Shown: one piece after another, positions 1 to 5,597 of the stretch
Layout: each line of letters opens with the position of its first letter
How positions within the stretch are numbered: position 1 is the stretch's first letter
NCBI GenBank assembly: GCA_025363325.1
Contig: JANYEF010000566.1
Span: 1 to 9,316, forward strand
Length of the DNA stretch: 9,316 nucleotides
Source: Nitrospira sp.
GTDB taxonomy: Bacteria > Nitrospirota > Nitrospiria > Nitrospirales > Nitrospiraceae
Direction of reading: 5' to 3'
Translations under genes and position numbers: made by a program
Notes under the pieces: generated by a model
Databases searched by the model: none
The model's input: only the letters and a program-made list of their open reading frames with translations
Told to the model about the DNA's origin: nothing

Positions 1-96
1 GGAATGGCACTTGTGTTGGTTCCACTGCGGCCGTCGAGCGAGCACATTCTGATCGTGCGCGCTCCGGGAGCAAGGGATCAGCACGGGTGTCATTCC
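1..96 (+). repeat. Structured repeat element A1 (95-nt hairpin family)
   Basis: Bases 1-23 pair with 74-96 without interruption: 17 Watson-Crick pairs and 6 G-T wobbles (7-90, 11-86, 12-85, 16-81, 19-78, 21-76), all wobble-compatible only if the plus strand folds. Inside lies the family core: TGC(26-28)/GCA(70-72), a GG/GA 2x2 loop, CCG(31-33)/CGG(65-67), a TC bulge (34-35), GAGC(36-39)/GCTC(61-64), a GA/GC loop, GCAC(42-45)/GTGC(55-58), and the 9-nt loop ATTCTGATC (46-54). The element may extend left of the window. It lies about 110 bp beyond the stop of the first algH gene. No open frame here looks like a real gene. Function unknown. Confidence 0.85.
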
Positions 97-104
97 ACCC
101 CTTT

Positions 105-180
105 CACCGTGCGCGTTCTGCGAGCAAGAAGGATGGTCTGGTGGCTCCCTCTCCCACCCTTCCGAGCTTGCTCGTTCTCT
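105..180 (+). repeat. Right half-unit of the repeat family plus linker hairpin
   Basis: The stretch 105-132 (core GTGCGCGTTCTGCGAGCAAG) matches the right half of the full elements but has no left half beside it. It recurs at 4728-4755 directly after another A1-type element and at 5520-5545 as the right half of element C1. CGAGCAAG at about 120-127 can pair with CTTGCTCG at about 166-173, giving an 8-bp stem followed by a T-rich run (174-186). The same hairpin recurs after C1. The arrangement suggests composite, modular repeats. A rho-independent terminator reading to the right is possible, but no gene to the left is visible. Confidence 0.6.
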
Positions 181-188
181 TTTCTTAA

Positions 189-285
189 GGGGGTGGCCTG
201 GATTAGTCACCAACTGCGCACGTCGAACGACCACCGCTTTATCGTGGGGGTTCCGTGAGCAAAGGGGACTAACCAGGCTACCCCC
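189..285 (+). repeat. Structured repeat element A2, overlapping the 3' end of algH copy 1
   Basis: GGGGGTGGCCTGG (189-201) continues as TTAGTC (203-208) and pairs with 267-285, with one bulged A at 202 and one G-T wobble (195-279). The core is TGC/GCA, a GC/GA loop, ACG(220-222)/CGT(254-256), a TC bulge, GAAC(225-228)/GTTC(250-253), a GA/GG loop, CCAC(231-234)/GTGG(244-247), and the 9-nt loop CGCTTTATC. Compared with A1, three helices carry compensatory changes (CCG/CGG to ACG/CGT, GAGC/GCTC to GAAC/GTTC, GCAC/GTGC to CCAC/GTGG). The stop codon of the minus-strand algH gene lies in the left arm, so the element encodes that protein's tail. It is nearly identical to element C2. Confidence 0.85.
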
Positions 286-938
286 TCCACCCTTGGCGCC
301 TGGAGGCGGCTGAGACAGTCTGACCAGAGTACGGCCGGGTCCTGGTCAAAGATGCTGAACGAATCTGCCGGCAAGACCCCCCACGCACCCACAACCAGCT
401 CAGCTTCCAGCTGCCTCGGAGCCCATCCGGCAGATCCGGCAAACGCCCGGAAGGTTTCGGTCGGCTTGGCCTGTGTAATGATGCGCTCCAGGACACGAGG
501 TGTTCCCCCCACATAGACCCCGTCGAAGACCGATCGTGCGTCTGCTGCAGGCTCCTTGAGTCGGAACAGCAGGAGCAGCCGGGATGGTTCTACCGGCCCA
601 CCCGAAAACAGCCGATAGCTGCTCCCCTTCAGCACGGTGATGTCCGGCAACACGTCGGACAAGAGGACCTTCGTGGAGCGATTCAGAATGAGCCCGACGG
701 TTCCCTCAGGCCCATGCTCCACGACAAGCACGACAGCTTGGCGAAAGTTTGGATCTTCCAGCGATGGGCTGGCCACTAAGAGCACACCCTTCTCGACCGG
801 CGACGGCGCGAATTCCATGCTCGCCAGAGCGGGTACCGCATGCAAGACGGTCAAGAGTCCCCCGAGCAGGACGCTCGCCATGACTTTCCGTGCACCAGCA
901 GAACCCAGCGCGCGCGGGCACTCAGACGGAGGCAACAT
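207..938 (-). CDS. Exported YqgE/AlgH family protein, copy 1
   Basis: This belongs to the YqgE/AlgH family (UPF0301/DUF179). AlgH was named from alginate regulation in Pseudomonas, but its biochemical function is not established. Family signatures include EKGVLLVASP, HGPEGTVGLILNRST, GGPVEP and DGVYVGG. An N-terminal signal peptide is visible (charged GARK, hydrophobic VLLGGLLTVLHAV, cleavage after ALA), which is unusual because typical YqgE/AlgH proteins are cytosolic. I chose the ATG at 938, which gives a 39-residue signal; a GTG at 1007 would give a very long leader, and the ribosome binding site is weak in either case. The last 20-odd residues, after QAPRV, are encoded by repeat element A2 and probably are not ancestral. 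It is last in a same-strand run after the patatin and lipoprotein genes, and roughly 80% identical to copy 2 over the mature region. Confidence 0.88.
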   Translation of the reverse strand: MLPPSECPRALGSAGARKVMASVLLGGLLTVLHAVPALASMEFAPSPVEKGVLLVASPSLEDPNFRQAVVLVVEHGPEGTVGLILNRSTKVLLSDVLPDITVLKGSSYRLFSGGPVEPSRLLLLFRLKEPAADARSVFDGVYVGGTPRVLERIITQAKPTETFRAFAGSAGWAPRQLEAELVVGAWGVLPADSFSIFDQDPAVLWSDCLSRLQAPRVEGVAWLVPFAHGTPTIKRWSFDVRSW

Positions 939-1076
939 GAGGGAGCGTCCCGACTTAAGAGCTTTCAAGGCTTGTCCCTTCACACTCGGGAGGAATGCTT
1001 CCACCACGTCCTGATCGACGGGTACTGGTACAGTTTACATTGTGTGGGGCGCAGTAAGGCGGGTTCGTAACAATGG

Positions 1077-1364
1077 TCACTCGATAGGCGTCAACGTGGC
1101 GGGTGGCCGGCTGGACTGCCTCCGTCTCTCCATGTCCTGATCGATCACCTTCAAGGCATTCAACTGAGCCTCTAATTCCGCAATGCGCTTCTCGCGATCT
1201 CTGATTTGTCGTTGAAGCGACTGCACGACGCTTGCGTCGACGGCAGCTCGATCGCTTTTCTTGTCTGGTGAGCTGACGGGCAGGACTCCGCACGAGCCCA
1301 GGGCAACGGCCAAACACAGACTACCTCCCAGGCTGATCCAGGCCCTTTTCCCTATCACGCTCAT
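1077..1364 (-). CDS. Small coiled-coil lipoprotein
   Basis: This is a 95-residue protein with a signal peptide ending in a lipobox (ALGSC, cysteine at about residue 25), so it is predicted to be lipid-anchored in the cell envelope. After the cysteine comes a short polar linker. Residues about 45-80 (VVQSLQRQIRDREKRIAELE and onward) are heptad-patterned and should form a coiled coil; the tail is proline-rich. No enzymatic motif is visible and I do not recognise a named family. It begins 83 bp after the patatin stop and ends about 140 bp before algH copy 1, all on the same strand, so co-transcription is plausible. The start is the only ATG before the hydrophobic segment; its ribosome binding site is weak, which would fit translation from a polycistronic message. 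Confidence 0.75.
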   Translation of the reverse strand: MSVIGKRAWISLGGSLCLAVALGSCGVLPVSSPDKKSDRAAVDASVVQSLQRQIRDREKRIAELEAQLNALKVIDQDMERRRQSSRPPATLTPIE

Positions 1365-1447
1365 GGTCTAGGTGTGCCACTTGACCCCACATCCCGCAAG
1401 CAGATTCAGGATTTTGGCCTGTCCTGATCGACGACAAGCGCCGGACA

Positions 1448-2779
1448 TCACGCTGGTGGTTTCTGTGTTGGTCCGCTGGCACAAGGAACTTTAAACGAGG
1501 AGTCCGACAATAGATGTGTGTCGTCGAGCAGCTGCATGATGACCTTGGCAGCTTGGAAGAGATCGTTCTGTTCTCCGTCGGCAAGCCAAAACTTCGTCTT
1601 AATTCGCGTCACACGTTCGGCCAATTCCTCATTCGCAGCGGATACTTCGGCATAGAGCAGATGCCGAAGCGAGATATGGCGGACTTCGCAGCCGCATTGC
1701 CGGAGATCGTTCACCGGAAGCCGTCCCCTCGGTTCCCGGTCCTGCTTCTCGACCGGGATACCCAATCTCTCGAGCAGGGAGCGGCGAGATTCGATCAACA
1801 TGGCATCCGTGGCATCGAGCGCATTGGTGTCGACGAAATAGTCGATGGCGGACCGGCTGGACTGCTTCGAGTTGAGATCAGTATGGTCGCTCGATGGCGT
1901 GGCGTCGATGACGAAAATGACACATCCCTTCGGAAACAGCCGATCGAGGGTCGTGCCTAAAACATTCCGATTGATGTATTGGGTGATCGCCTGCACACCC
2001 AGATTGTCGATGGGACCGCCGTCATAGAGGTGCAAGAACTGCGGCGGCTCCGTATACCACTGCAGGGTCACGTCCTGGAATGCGCCGGGAAATGCGGATG
2101 ACGCATTCACGGCATTGGCGACGTGATAGGGGGCGAGCACCGAATGGAGCGCGGCGAAGCGGTCATCCGTAAAGGTGAACCGGGTGTGATTGTTATGGAC
2201 GGTCGAATTGAGCAAGATTTTTGGATGCGGCTGAAGGTCGGCAAAGGTGGCGTCGTGGTAGAGGTGGTTGTTGAAAACTTGCACCATAATATCCGAGCGG
2301 GTGAAGTCGGACAGCCAATAGCGAAAGATGTTCTGCGGTAGAAACCACCGGCGAATCCAACTGCTCTGAAAATCGTAGCCCAAGGCCTCGCGGACCACCG
2401 GCTCGGTAAATGCACCGGCCTTGTCTCCGAGTCCATAATATACGGCCGGGAGCGTTCCACCGGACACGCCTGAAATCACATCAACTTGCTCCAGCAGGCC
2501 TCTCTGTTGGAGCTCAAACATGACGGCGGCGCCGAAGTTGGCGGCTCGACTTCCGCCACCCGAGATAGCCAGGGCGACAAACCGGTCGTCCTTCGATTCG
2601 AGTTCGGTCAGCCTCCATGAGCCGGCGGTGTCGGGCACCGGTGTGTCGGCGGGCCACTGCTGATTCCATCCTGGCCGCCAGTGGCCTGGCAGAATGGAGC
2701 ATCCGCCGAGCACGAAGAGCAGGCACACAACCCCTGTGATGGTGAAGAGGTCATGGCCACGAAAGATTTTTTTGCGCAT
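1448..2779 (-). CDS. Patatin-like phospholipase, lipid-anchored
   Basis: This is a predicted lipid acyl hydrolase of the patatin family (Ser-Asp dyad) that cleaves acyl esters of membrane lipids. In the 443-residue product I see a signal peptide with a lipobox (VLGGC, Cys27), the oxyanion-hole motif ISGGGSRAANFG at about 72-83, the nucleophile elbow GVSGG at 104-108 (Ser106), and the DGG motif with the catalytic Asp at about 253, followed by PIDNLG. All catalytic elements are present, so the enzyme looks intact. I start at the ATG at 2779 because AAGGA lies 5 nt upstream; a reading frame open to 2866 would put 29 residues before the signal sequence. The lipobox places it in the envelope, probably on the periplasmic side. 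It may head a patatin-lipoprotein-algH transcript. The substrate is not deducible. Confidence 0.9.
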   Translation of the reverse strand: MRKKIFRGHDLFTITGVVCLLFVLGGCSILPGHWRPGWNQQWPADTPVPDTAGSWRLTELESKDDRFVALAISGGGSRAANFGAAVMFELQQRGLLEQVDVISGVSGGTLPAVYYGLGDKAGAFTEPVVREALGYDFQSSWIRRWFLPQNIFRYWLSDFTRSDIMVQVFNNHLYHDATFADLQPHPKILLNSTVHNNHTRFTFTDDRFAALHSVLAPYHVANAVNASSAFPGAFQDVTLQWYTEPPQFLHLYDGGPIDNLGVQAITQYINRNVLGTTLDRLFPKGCVIFVIDATPSSDHTDLNSKQSSRSAIDYFVDTNALDATDAMLIESRRSLLERLGIPVEKQDREPRGRLPVNDLRQCGCEVRHISLRHLLYAEVSAANEELAERVTRIKTKFWLADGEQNDLFQAAKVIMQLLDDTHLLSDSSFKVPCASGPTQKPPA

Positions 2780-2958
2780 GTTCATCCTTGATTGACACGA
2801 GTGGTCTGACAGCATGGAGAGCCTCTCAGGGAAGCTAATTGTAAGTGGCATGGGGAAAACTCGCAACAGAAGTGACGTGGGGACAGGCTACTTATTGCTA
2901 GCGATCGTGTCAACTTATTCGGCAAGAACAATACCAGCATTCATGGGATTAAATGATC

Positions 2959-2975
2959 AGTATCCCACTGATACT
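2959..2975. promoter_or_regulatory. Short palindrome in the divergent patatin/GNAT intergenic region
   Basis: AGTATC-CCACT-GATACT is a perfect 6-bp inverted repeat with a 5-bp centre. It lies between the divergent patatin and GNAT copy 1 genes, about 130 bp before the GNAT start. The size and symmetry fit a repressor or activator site. This is inference only; no regulator gene adjoins it and I found no convincing promoter next to it. The rest of 2780-2990 is AT-richer than the flanking genes and shows no gene I can support. Confidence 0.3.
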
Positions 2976-2992
2976 CAACTGGCCCGACGAAA

Positions 2993-3028
2993 GGGAAACA
3001 GCCAGACTGTCCTTCACTGCGCGCGTCA
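2993..3028 (+). repeat. Truncated left half of the structured repeat, upstream of GNAT copy 1
   Basis: The left-arm motif CAGCCAGAC, a two-base difference, then TCCTTC and CACTGCGCGC with a following TC matches the left arm and core start of element C1 (5476-5500). Its arm also matches the reverse complement of C1's right arm. The right half is absent: the sequence switches at about 3029 to GATAGAAGAT, the beginning of the stretch shared with the region upstream of GNAT copy 2. The repeat is therefore cut exactly at the edge of the duplicated GNAT block. Confidence 0.6.
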
Positions 3029-3550
3029 GATAGAAGATAGGGCCAGGCTTTTGATATCCTCATAGTCGCGAGGTGAGGAGCACCAGCCTGGAGCGCCGTT
3101 TATGATTCAGATCAGACCCGCGACCGAAGCGGATTTCGCCGCCATCCTTCAAGTACAGCAGGCCGCCTTCGCCGAATACACCAACGTCTATACCGTGAGC
3201 GGATGGACCACGGAGACGCTCGATAGCCTGAAGCACGATGCCAAGGACAAACGAATCTTGGTAGCGGAGGCGGAGGGAGTAGTTGTCGGATCGGTGCGCT
3301 ATTGGACGGTGGCTGGCGTGGGTGTGATCCGGCTGTTATCCGTGAGTCCAGCCCACCAGGGCCATGGGGTGGGAAAAGCATTGATACGGGAAATCGAACG
3401 GGTCGCAACCGATGCCCATAAGCTCTATGCCTGCACCATGCTGCGTACGGCCAGAAACATTCATGTGTTCTTCAGCCTCGGCTACAAAGCGGAAACGATT
3501 CTCCCCGATCACTACGACCACCTTGATCTCATCTGTTTCGCCAAGTATCG
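3029..3550 (+). repeat. Duplicated GNAT block, copy 1 (partner 7926-8441)
   Basis: Homology to 7926-8441 begins at GATAGAAGAT, about 70 bp before the start codon, runs through the leader (GATATCCTC, GCCTGGAG) and the coding region, and stops at the last codons, CCAAGTATCG. Beyond that the two copies share nothing obvious. The boundaries show that a unit of about 520 bp, leader plus gene, was duplicated or transferred as a block. Confidence 0.75.
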
Positions 3551-3587
3551 CGATTCGATGACGAACGCGACACCCTCCCCAACCTAA
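3102..3587 (+). CDS. GNAT family N-acetyltransferase, copy 1
   Basis: This is a GCN5-related N-acetyltransferase that would transfer acetyl from acetyl-CoA to an amino group of an unknown acceptor. The 161-residue protein begins MIQIRPATEADF, the usual GNAT first strand and helix. It carries the acetyl-CoA pyrophosphate-binding motif A, LLSVSPAHQGHGVGKALI (QGHGVG at about residues 86-91), and the late FFSLGYKAE strand-turn typical of motif B. The start is fixed by GGAG 8 nt upstream of the ATG and by homology with copy 2. The last 11 residues (DSMTNATPSPT) are absent from copy 2 because an indel at the old stop extended the frame. It is transcribed divergently from the patatin gene. The substrate (metabolite, protein or antibiotic) cannot be told from the sequence. 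Confidence 0.9.
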   Translation: MIQIRPATEADFAAILQVQQAAFAEYTNVYTVSGWTTETLDSLKHDAKDKRILVAEAEGVVVGSVRYWTVAGVGVIRLLSVSPAHQGHGVGKALIREIERVATDAHKLYACTMLRTARNIHVFFSLGYKAETILPDHYDHLDLICFAKYRDSMTNATPSPT

Positions 3588-3588
3588 G

Positions 3589-3649
3589 CGGCACCTCGAC
3601 GTCTTTTACATACGTCCCCGAACGAGCACCGACCTAATTAGCTCAATCC
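3589..3649 (+). repeat. Second dispersed repeat, copy 1
   Basis: GGCACCT(C/G)(G/C)ACGT, a variable stretch, then CGAACGAGCAC and CGACCTAATT followed by CAATCC/CATCC is shared with 4540-4599. The central CGAACGAGCAC also resembles the left half-core of the structured repeats (CGTCGAACGA in element A2). It begins 2 nt after the GNAT copy 1 stop codon, so it again sits at a gene 3' end. Confidence 0.5.
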
Positions 3650-3712
3650 AAATGGATGCCTTCGGGCTACGCGAACGTTACCGGAGGAGCGAGGTATCCG
3701 CCGACGATTTTA

Positions 3713-3757
3713 CCCCTTTTACTTGGGTGGCCTGGATCGGTCCCAACCTGCGCACGT
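3713..3757 (+). repeat. Decayed left half of an A2-type element
   Basis: CTTTTACTTGGGTGGCCTGG followed by a diverged TTAGTC segment and CAACCTGCGCACGTTC aligns with the left arm and core start of element A2 (181-225). The right half is not recognisable: only CGAAGG and GGGGTTACGG remain nearby. It lies in the 244-bp interval between the GNAT copy 1 stop and the ORF6N stop, where I see no gene. Confidence 0.45.
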
Positions 3758-3831
3758 TCCTTACGAAGGTCGAGGCTGGGGTTACGGTTGAGAGGGCACG
3801 GCGAAGAGTCGCTGAGGGCAGAAGGGTCCGC

Positions 3832-4341
3832 TCAGGCCTTGAATCCGATGCGGCGGGATTTCGGAGTGGGCGGCTCCATGAGCTGACGGATGGCATCGAA
3901 TAGCGATCGAATCTGTCCATCATGCCCTCCCACTTTCCGTTCAAGTTGCTCCAACTTCGTCGCCAAGGTCTTATGGCTTGCTGCAAACTCTCGCAGCTTC
4001 ACAAAGGCTCTCATAATCGCGATATTCACATGGATGGCCCGTTTGCTTCGGAGAACACTGGAGAGCATGGCAATCCCTTGTTCCGTAAAGGCCCTTGGTA
4101 ACTTCCTGGTCCCTCCCCAACTTGATGTTCCAAATTGGAACTTCAAGTCGTTGAACTCCTGACGTGTCAACTGCAGCATAAAATCATCGGGAAATCTGTC
4201 CAGATTCCTCGATACCGCCTTGTTGAGATCCCTGGTTGAGACGCCATACATTGCGGCCAAGTCTCTATCAAGGATGATCTTGTGGCCGCGAAGCAAGAGA
4301 ATGGTTTGCTCTATTCGCTCGCTCGGAAATACCGCACTCAT
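3832..4341 (-). CDS. ORF6N-domain DNA-binding protein
   Basis: This 169-residue protein has an ORF6N domain at its N terminus (residues about 8-110): the start ERIEQTILLLRGHKIILDRD, then DLAAMYGVSTRDLNKAVSRN, FPDDFMLQLT and AFTEQGIAMLSSVLRSKRA are typical. The domain is known from phage and plasmid proteins (KilA-N/ORF6N group) and from many chromosomal accessory proteins, and is believed to bind DNA. The C-terminal part (HKTLATKLEQLERKVGGHDG and onward) is predicted coiled coil, suggesting dimers. The ATG at 4341 has a good ribosome binding site (AGAGGAG, about 7 nt upstream). It stands alone, converging with GNAT copy 1. A phage-derived regulator is the most likely role; its target is unknown. 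A 9-bp inverted motif lies upstream. Confidence 0.88.
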   Translation of the reverse strand: MSAVFPSERIEQTILLLRGHKIILDRDLAAMYGVSTRDLNKAVSRNLDRFPDDFMLQLTRQEFNDLKFQFGTSSWGGTRKLPRAFTEQGIAMLSSVLRSKRAIHVNIAIMRAFVKLREFAASHKTLATKLEQLERKVGGHDGQIRSLFDAIRQLMEPPTPKSRRIGFKA

Positions 4342-4386
4342 GATTCTCTCCTCTTCTCACGAAGGCTCTTCTCTCGCCGCGTAGAG

Positions 4387-4450
4387 ATACCGTGTTCAGG
4401 GCATGAAATCAAACGAACGGCTTTCTGAAATGGTTGCATTTACACGGTAT
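4387..4450. promoter_or_regulatory. Inverted 9-bp motif pair upstream of the ORF6N gene
   Basis: ATACCGTGT (4387-4395) and ACACGGTAT (4442-4450) are perfect inverted copies separated by 46 bp, starting 46 bp upstream of the ORF6N start codon. A pair of operators bound by a dimeric or looping regulator, possibly the ORF6N protein itself, would fit. A weak promoter for the minus-strand gene can be drawn between them (TTGATT, 17 bp, TATCTC). The rest of 4342-4540 shows no supportable gene. Confidence 0.35.
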
Positions 4451-4539
4451 TGGAGCATGGAGCTGAGGCTCCCGGAATGGCTAAGAAGCAGGAAGAACAG
4501 CGTATGGCGAATGGCAAGTAAACAAGAACGGATGGCCTC

Positions 4540-4599
4540 CGGCACCTGCACGTATTCCGCGCGCATCGAACGAGCACGATCGACCTAATTGATCCATCC
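4540..4599 (+). repeat. Second dispersed repeat, copy 2
   Basis: This copy carries CGGCACCTGCACGT, then CGCGCATCGAACGAGCACG and CGACCTAATTGATCCATCC. It matches 3589-3649 at both ends with a variable middle. It lies directly before structured element B, so the two repeat types are adjacent here. Confidence 0.5.
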
Positions 4600-4623
4600 A
4601 AGCTTGCTTATTTCCTCTCTCCT

Positions 4624-4719
4624 GGAAGGGCACCCATGTTGGTCGACGTGCGGCCGTCGAACGAGGCCCTTCTCAGGGCGCGCGTTCCGGGAGCACAGGA
4701 CCAACGTGGGTGTCCTTCC
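4624..4719 (+). repeat. Structured repeat element B
   Basis: The arms 4624-4644 and 4699-4719 form 21 continuous pairs, with two G-T wobbles (4630-4713, 4637-4706) that pair only in the plus strand. The core keeps the family geometry: TGC(4649-4651)/GCA(4693-4695), a GG/GA loop, CCG/CGG, a TC bulge, GAAC(4659-4662)/GTTC(4684-4687), a GA/GC loop. The apical stem differs: GCCCT/AGGGC with a TCTC loop. Arm pair 4628-4715 is G-C where A1 has T-A (5-92), a compensatory change. It lies about 95 bp beyond the stop of the RelE/ParE-type toxin gene. Confidence 0.85.
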
Positions 4720-4727
4720 TATCCTTT

Positions 4728-4808
4728 TCACCGTGCGCGTTCTGCAAGCAAGAAGGGCACCTGGCCGCTCCCTCCCCATCCTTCGGAGACCGCGCATTGC
4801 GCGAGCAC
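4728..4808 (+). repeat. Half-units of the repeat family between element B and the toxin gene
   Basis: A right half-unit (TTCACCGTGCGCGTTCTGCA, 4728-4747, followed by AGCAAGAAGG) repeats the arrangement at 101-132 after element A1. A left-type half-unit (CGCGCATTGCGCGAGCAC, 4791-4808) resembles 5491-5510. It ends 5 bp before the toxin stop codon on the opposite strand. Confidence 0.55.
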
Positions 4809-4812
4809 AACG

Positions 4813-5127
4813 TTACTGCGATTGTTTTGATGAACCCAGCCGGTCTTGCCAGTAACCGGGACGGCGGCGGAGATGCATGACAGCGAGGACCACGATTTCA
4901 TCGACGGTGGCGACATACAGAATGCCGAAGGGAAACCGCTTCAATAGACGGCGTCGGATGTCCGGCTTTACCTTCGGAGCGGCTTTTGGATGGGAGACAA
5001 TTGCGGCAATCGTCTGTTCTACTTCAGCGAGAAATTCCGTTCCCAAACCCGTTGATTGAGCTTGGTAGTACCGTGCTGCCGCCGTCATTTCCTCCTGAGC
5101 AGGAGGAAGAAAGACGATCGCGGTCAT
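4813..5127 (-). CDS. Type II toxin, RelE/ParE superfamily
   Basis: This 104-residue protein has the RelE/ParE fold signature: an opening strand (IVFLPPAQEEM), a helical hairpin (AARYYQAQSTGLGTEFLAEV), then RRRLLKRFPFGILYVATVDE and VVLAVMHLRRRPGYWQDRL. Family members are mRNA interferases or gyrase poisons; which activity this one has cannot be decided from sequence. Its start codon overlaps the antitoxin stop (ATGA), indicating translational coupling. All expected segments are present, so it appears functional. Repeat half-units and element B begin immediately after the stop, so plus-strand transcription of those repeats would converge on this gene. Confidence 0.9.
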   Translation of the reverse strand: MTAIVFLPPAQEEMTAAARYYQAQSTGLGTEFLAEVEQTIAAIVSHPKAAPKVKPDIRRRLLKRFPFGILYVATVDEIVVLAVMHLRRRPGYWQDRLGSSKQSQ

Positions 5128-5354
5128 TTGAGTTGGGATTTTGCTTCACGAAAGACTTGATCGGCTGGCTTGGCAATCAATTTCCCCTCGCGGTACGCTT
5201 GGTAGCGGCTCTCAGCTTCCGCCAACCAAACTGCTTCCGCATCGACATCTTCTCCGGGATCGATACTCGCAATGAGCTGTTGCGCCAACAGCGCACGATC
5301 TTGTGTCGGCAAGTGCCGCGCCTCCTGCTCAAGCTCAGCGACTGATTTTGACAT
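5124..5354 (-). CDS. Antitoxin, addiction-module protein family
   Basis: This short, acidic protein (76 residues from the ATG at 5354) resembles the unstable-antitoxin addiction-module family usually found next to RelE/ParE toxins. The N-terminal part (SVAELEQEARHLPTQDRALL) is followed by LIASIDPGEDVDAEAVWLAE and by a charged C-terminal helix (ESRYQAYREGKLIAKPADQV) that would wrap around the toxin. The ATG at 5354 is preceded by GGAG at 8 nt; a GTG three codons upstream is a weaker choice. The gene ends in the 4-nt ATGA overlap with the toxin, so the pair is one operon. A promoter with a dyad sits just upstream, consistent with autorepression by the complex. Confidence 0.88.
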   Translation of the reverse strand: MSKSVAELEQEARHLPTQDRALLAQQLIASIDPGEDVDAEAVWLAEAESRYQAYREGKLIAKPADQVFREAKSQLK

Positions 5355-5368
5355 AGCCAGCACTCCAT

Positions 5369-5412
5369 AGTGGGGATGACATCACTCTACGGCGATTCCA
5401 GGCTGTTTGCAA
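5369..5412 (-). promoter_or_regulatory. Promoter and dyad of the toxin-antitoxin operon
   Basis: On the minus strand, TTGCAA (5407-5412) and TAGAGT (5384-5389) are spaced by exactly 17 bp, each matching 4 of 6 consensus bases of a sigma-70 promoter. A dyad at 5369-5386 (AGTG, GGGATGACAT, CACT, with GATG-A-CATC inside) overlaps the -10 region and transcription start, where an autorepressing antitoxin complex would bind. Confidence 0.45.
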
Positions 5413-5467
5413 TGGGGTTTGGCTTTTCTGGGAGGGCCTTCTATTCTCTCTTCTCCCTCACTTAAAA

Positions 5468-5561
5468 GAGGGGGGCAGATGGTCCTTCACTGCGCGCATT
5501 GAGGGAGCACATTCTGATCGTGCGGCCTCAGCGAGCAAGAAGGATGGTCTGGCTGTTCCCC
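5468..5561 (+). repeat. Structured repeat element C1
   Basis: The arms are TCCTTC(5483-5488)/GAAGGA(5539-5544) and CAGA(5476-5479)/TCTG(5548-5551), separated by a symmetrical 3x3 loop; GGGG/CCCC can close the outside. The core is TGC/GCA, a GC/GA loop, GCA/AGC (two of three paired), a TT bulge, GAGG(5501-5504)/CCTC(5526-5529), a GA/GG loop, GCAC(5507-5510)/GTGC(5520-5523), and the 9-nt loop ATTCTGATC, identical to that of A1. GAGG/CCTC replaces GAGC/GCTC and GAAC/GTTC of the other copies. After it, GAGCAAG/CTTGCTC forms the linker hairpin seen also after the half-unit at 105-132. Confidence 0.75.
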
Positions 5562-5597
5562 TCCCACCCTTCCCAGCTTGCTCCTTCTCTTTATTAA

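Noticed and set aside
4..258. Small open frame of 84 codons across the repeats
   Set aside because: It lies wholly in repeat elements A1-A2, has no family resemblance, and its frame follows from the base composition of the repeat.
939..1007. Longer N terminus of AlgH copy 1 from a GTG at 1007
   Set aside because: It would place about 43 residues before the signal-peptide core, and the extension has no similarity to copy 2. It remains possible because the ribosome binding sites are weak at both starts.
637..1014. Plus-strand open frames opposite algH copy 1 (and the equivalent at 6035-6382)
   Set aside because: They are mirror frames of the paralogous minus-strand genes; their similarity to each other simply reflects the algH homology.
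4403..4588. Small open frame of 61 codons and a 14-codon frame at 4477 (MAKKQEEQRMANGK)
   Set aside because: Neither has a convincing ribosome binding site; the longer one ends inside a dispersed repeat and no family is recognisable.
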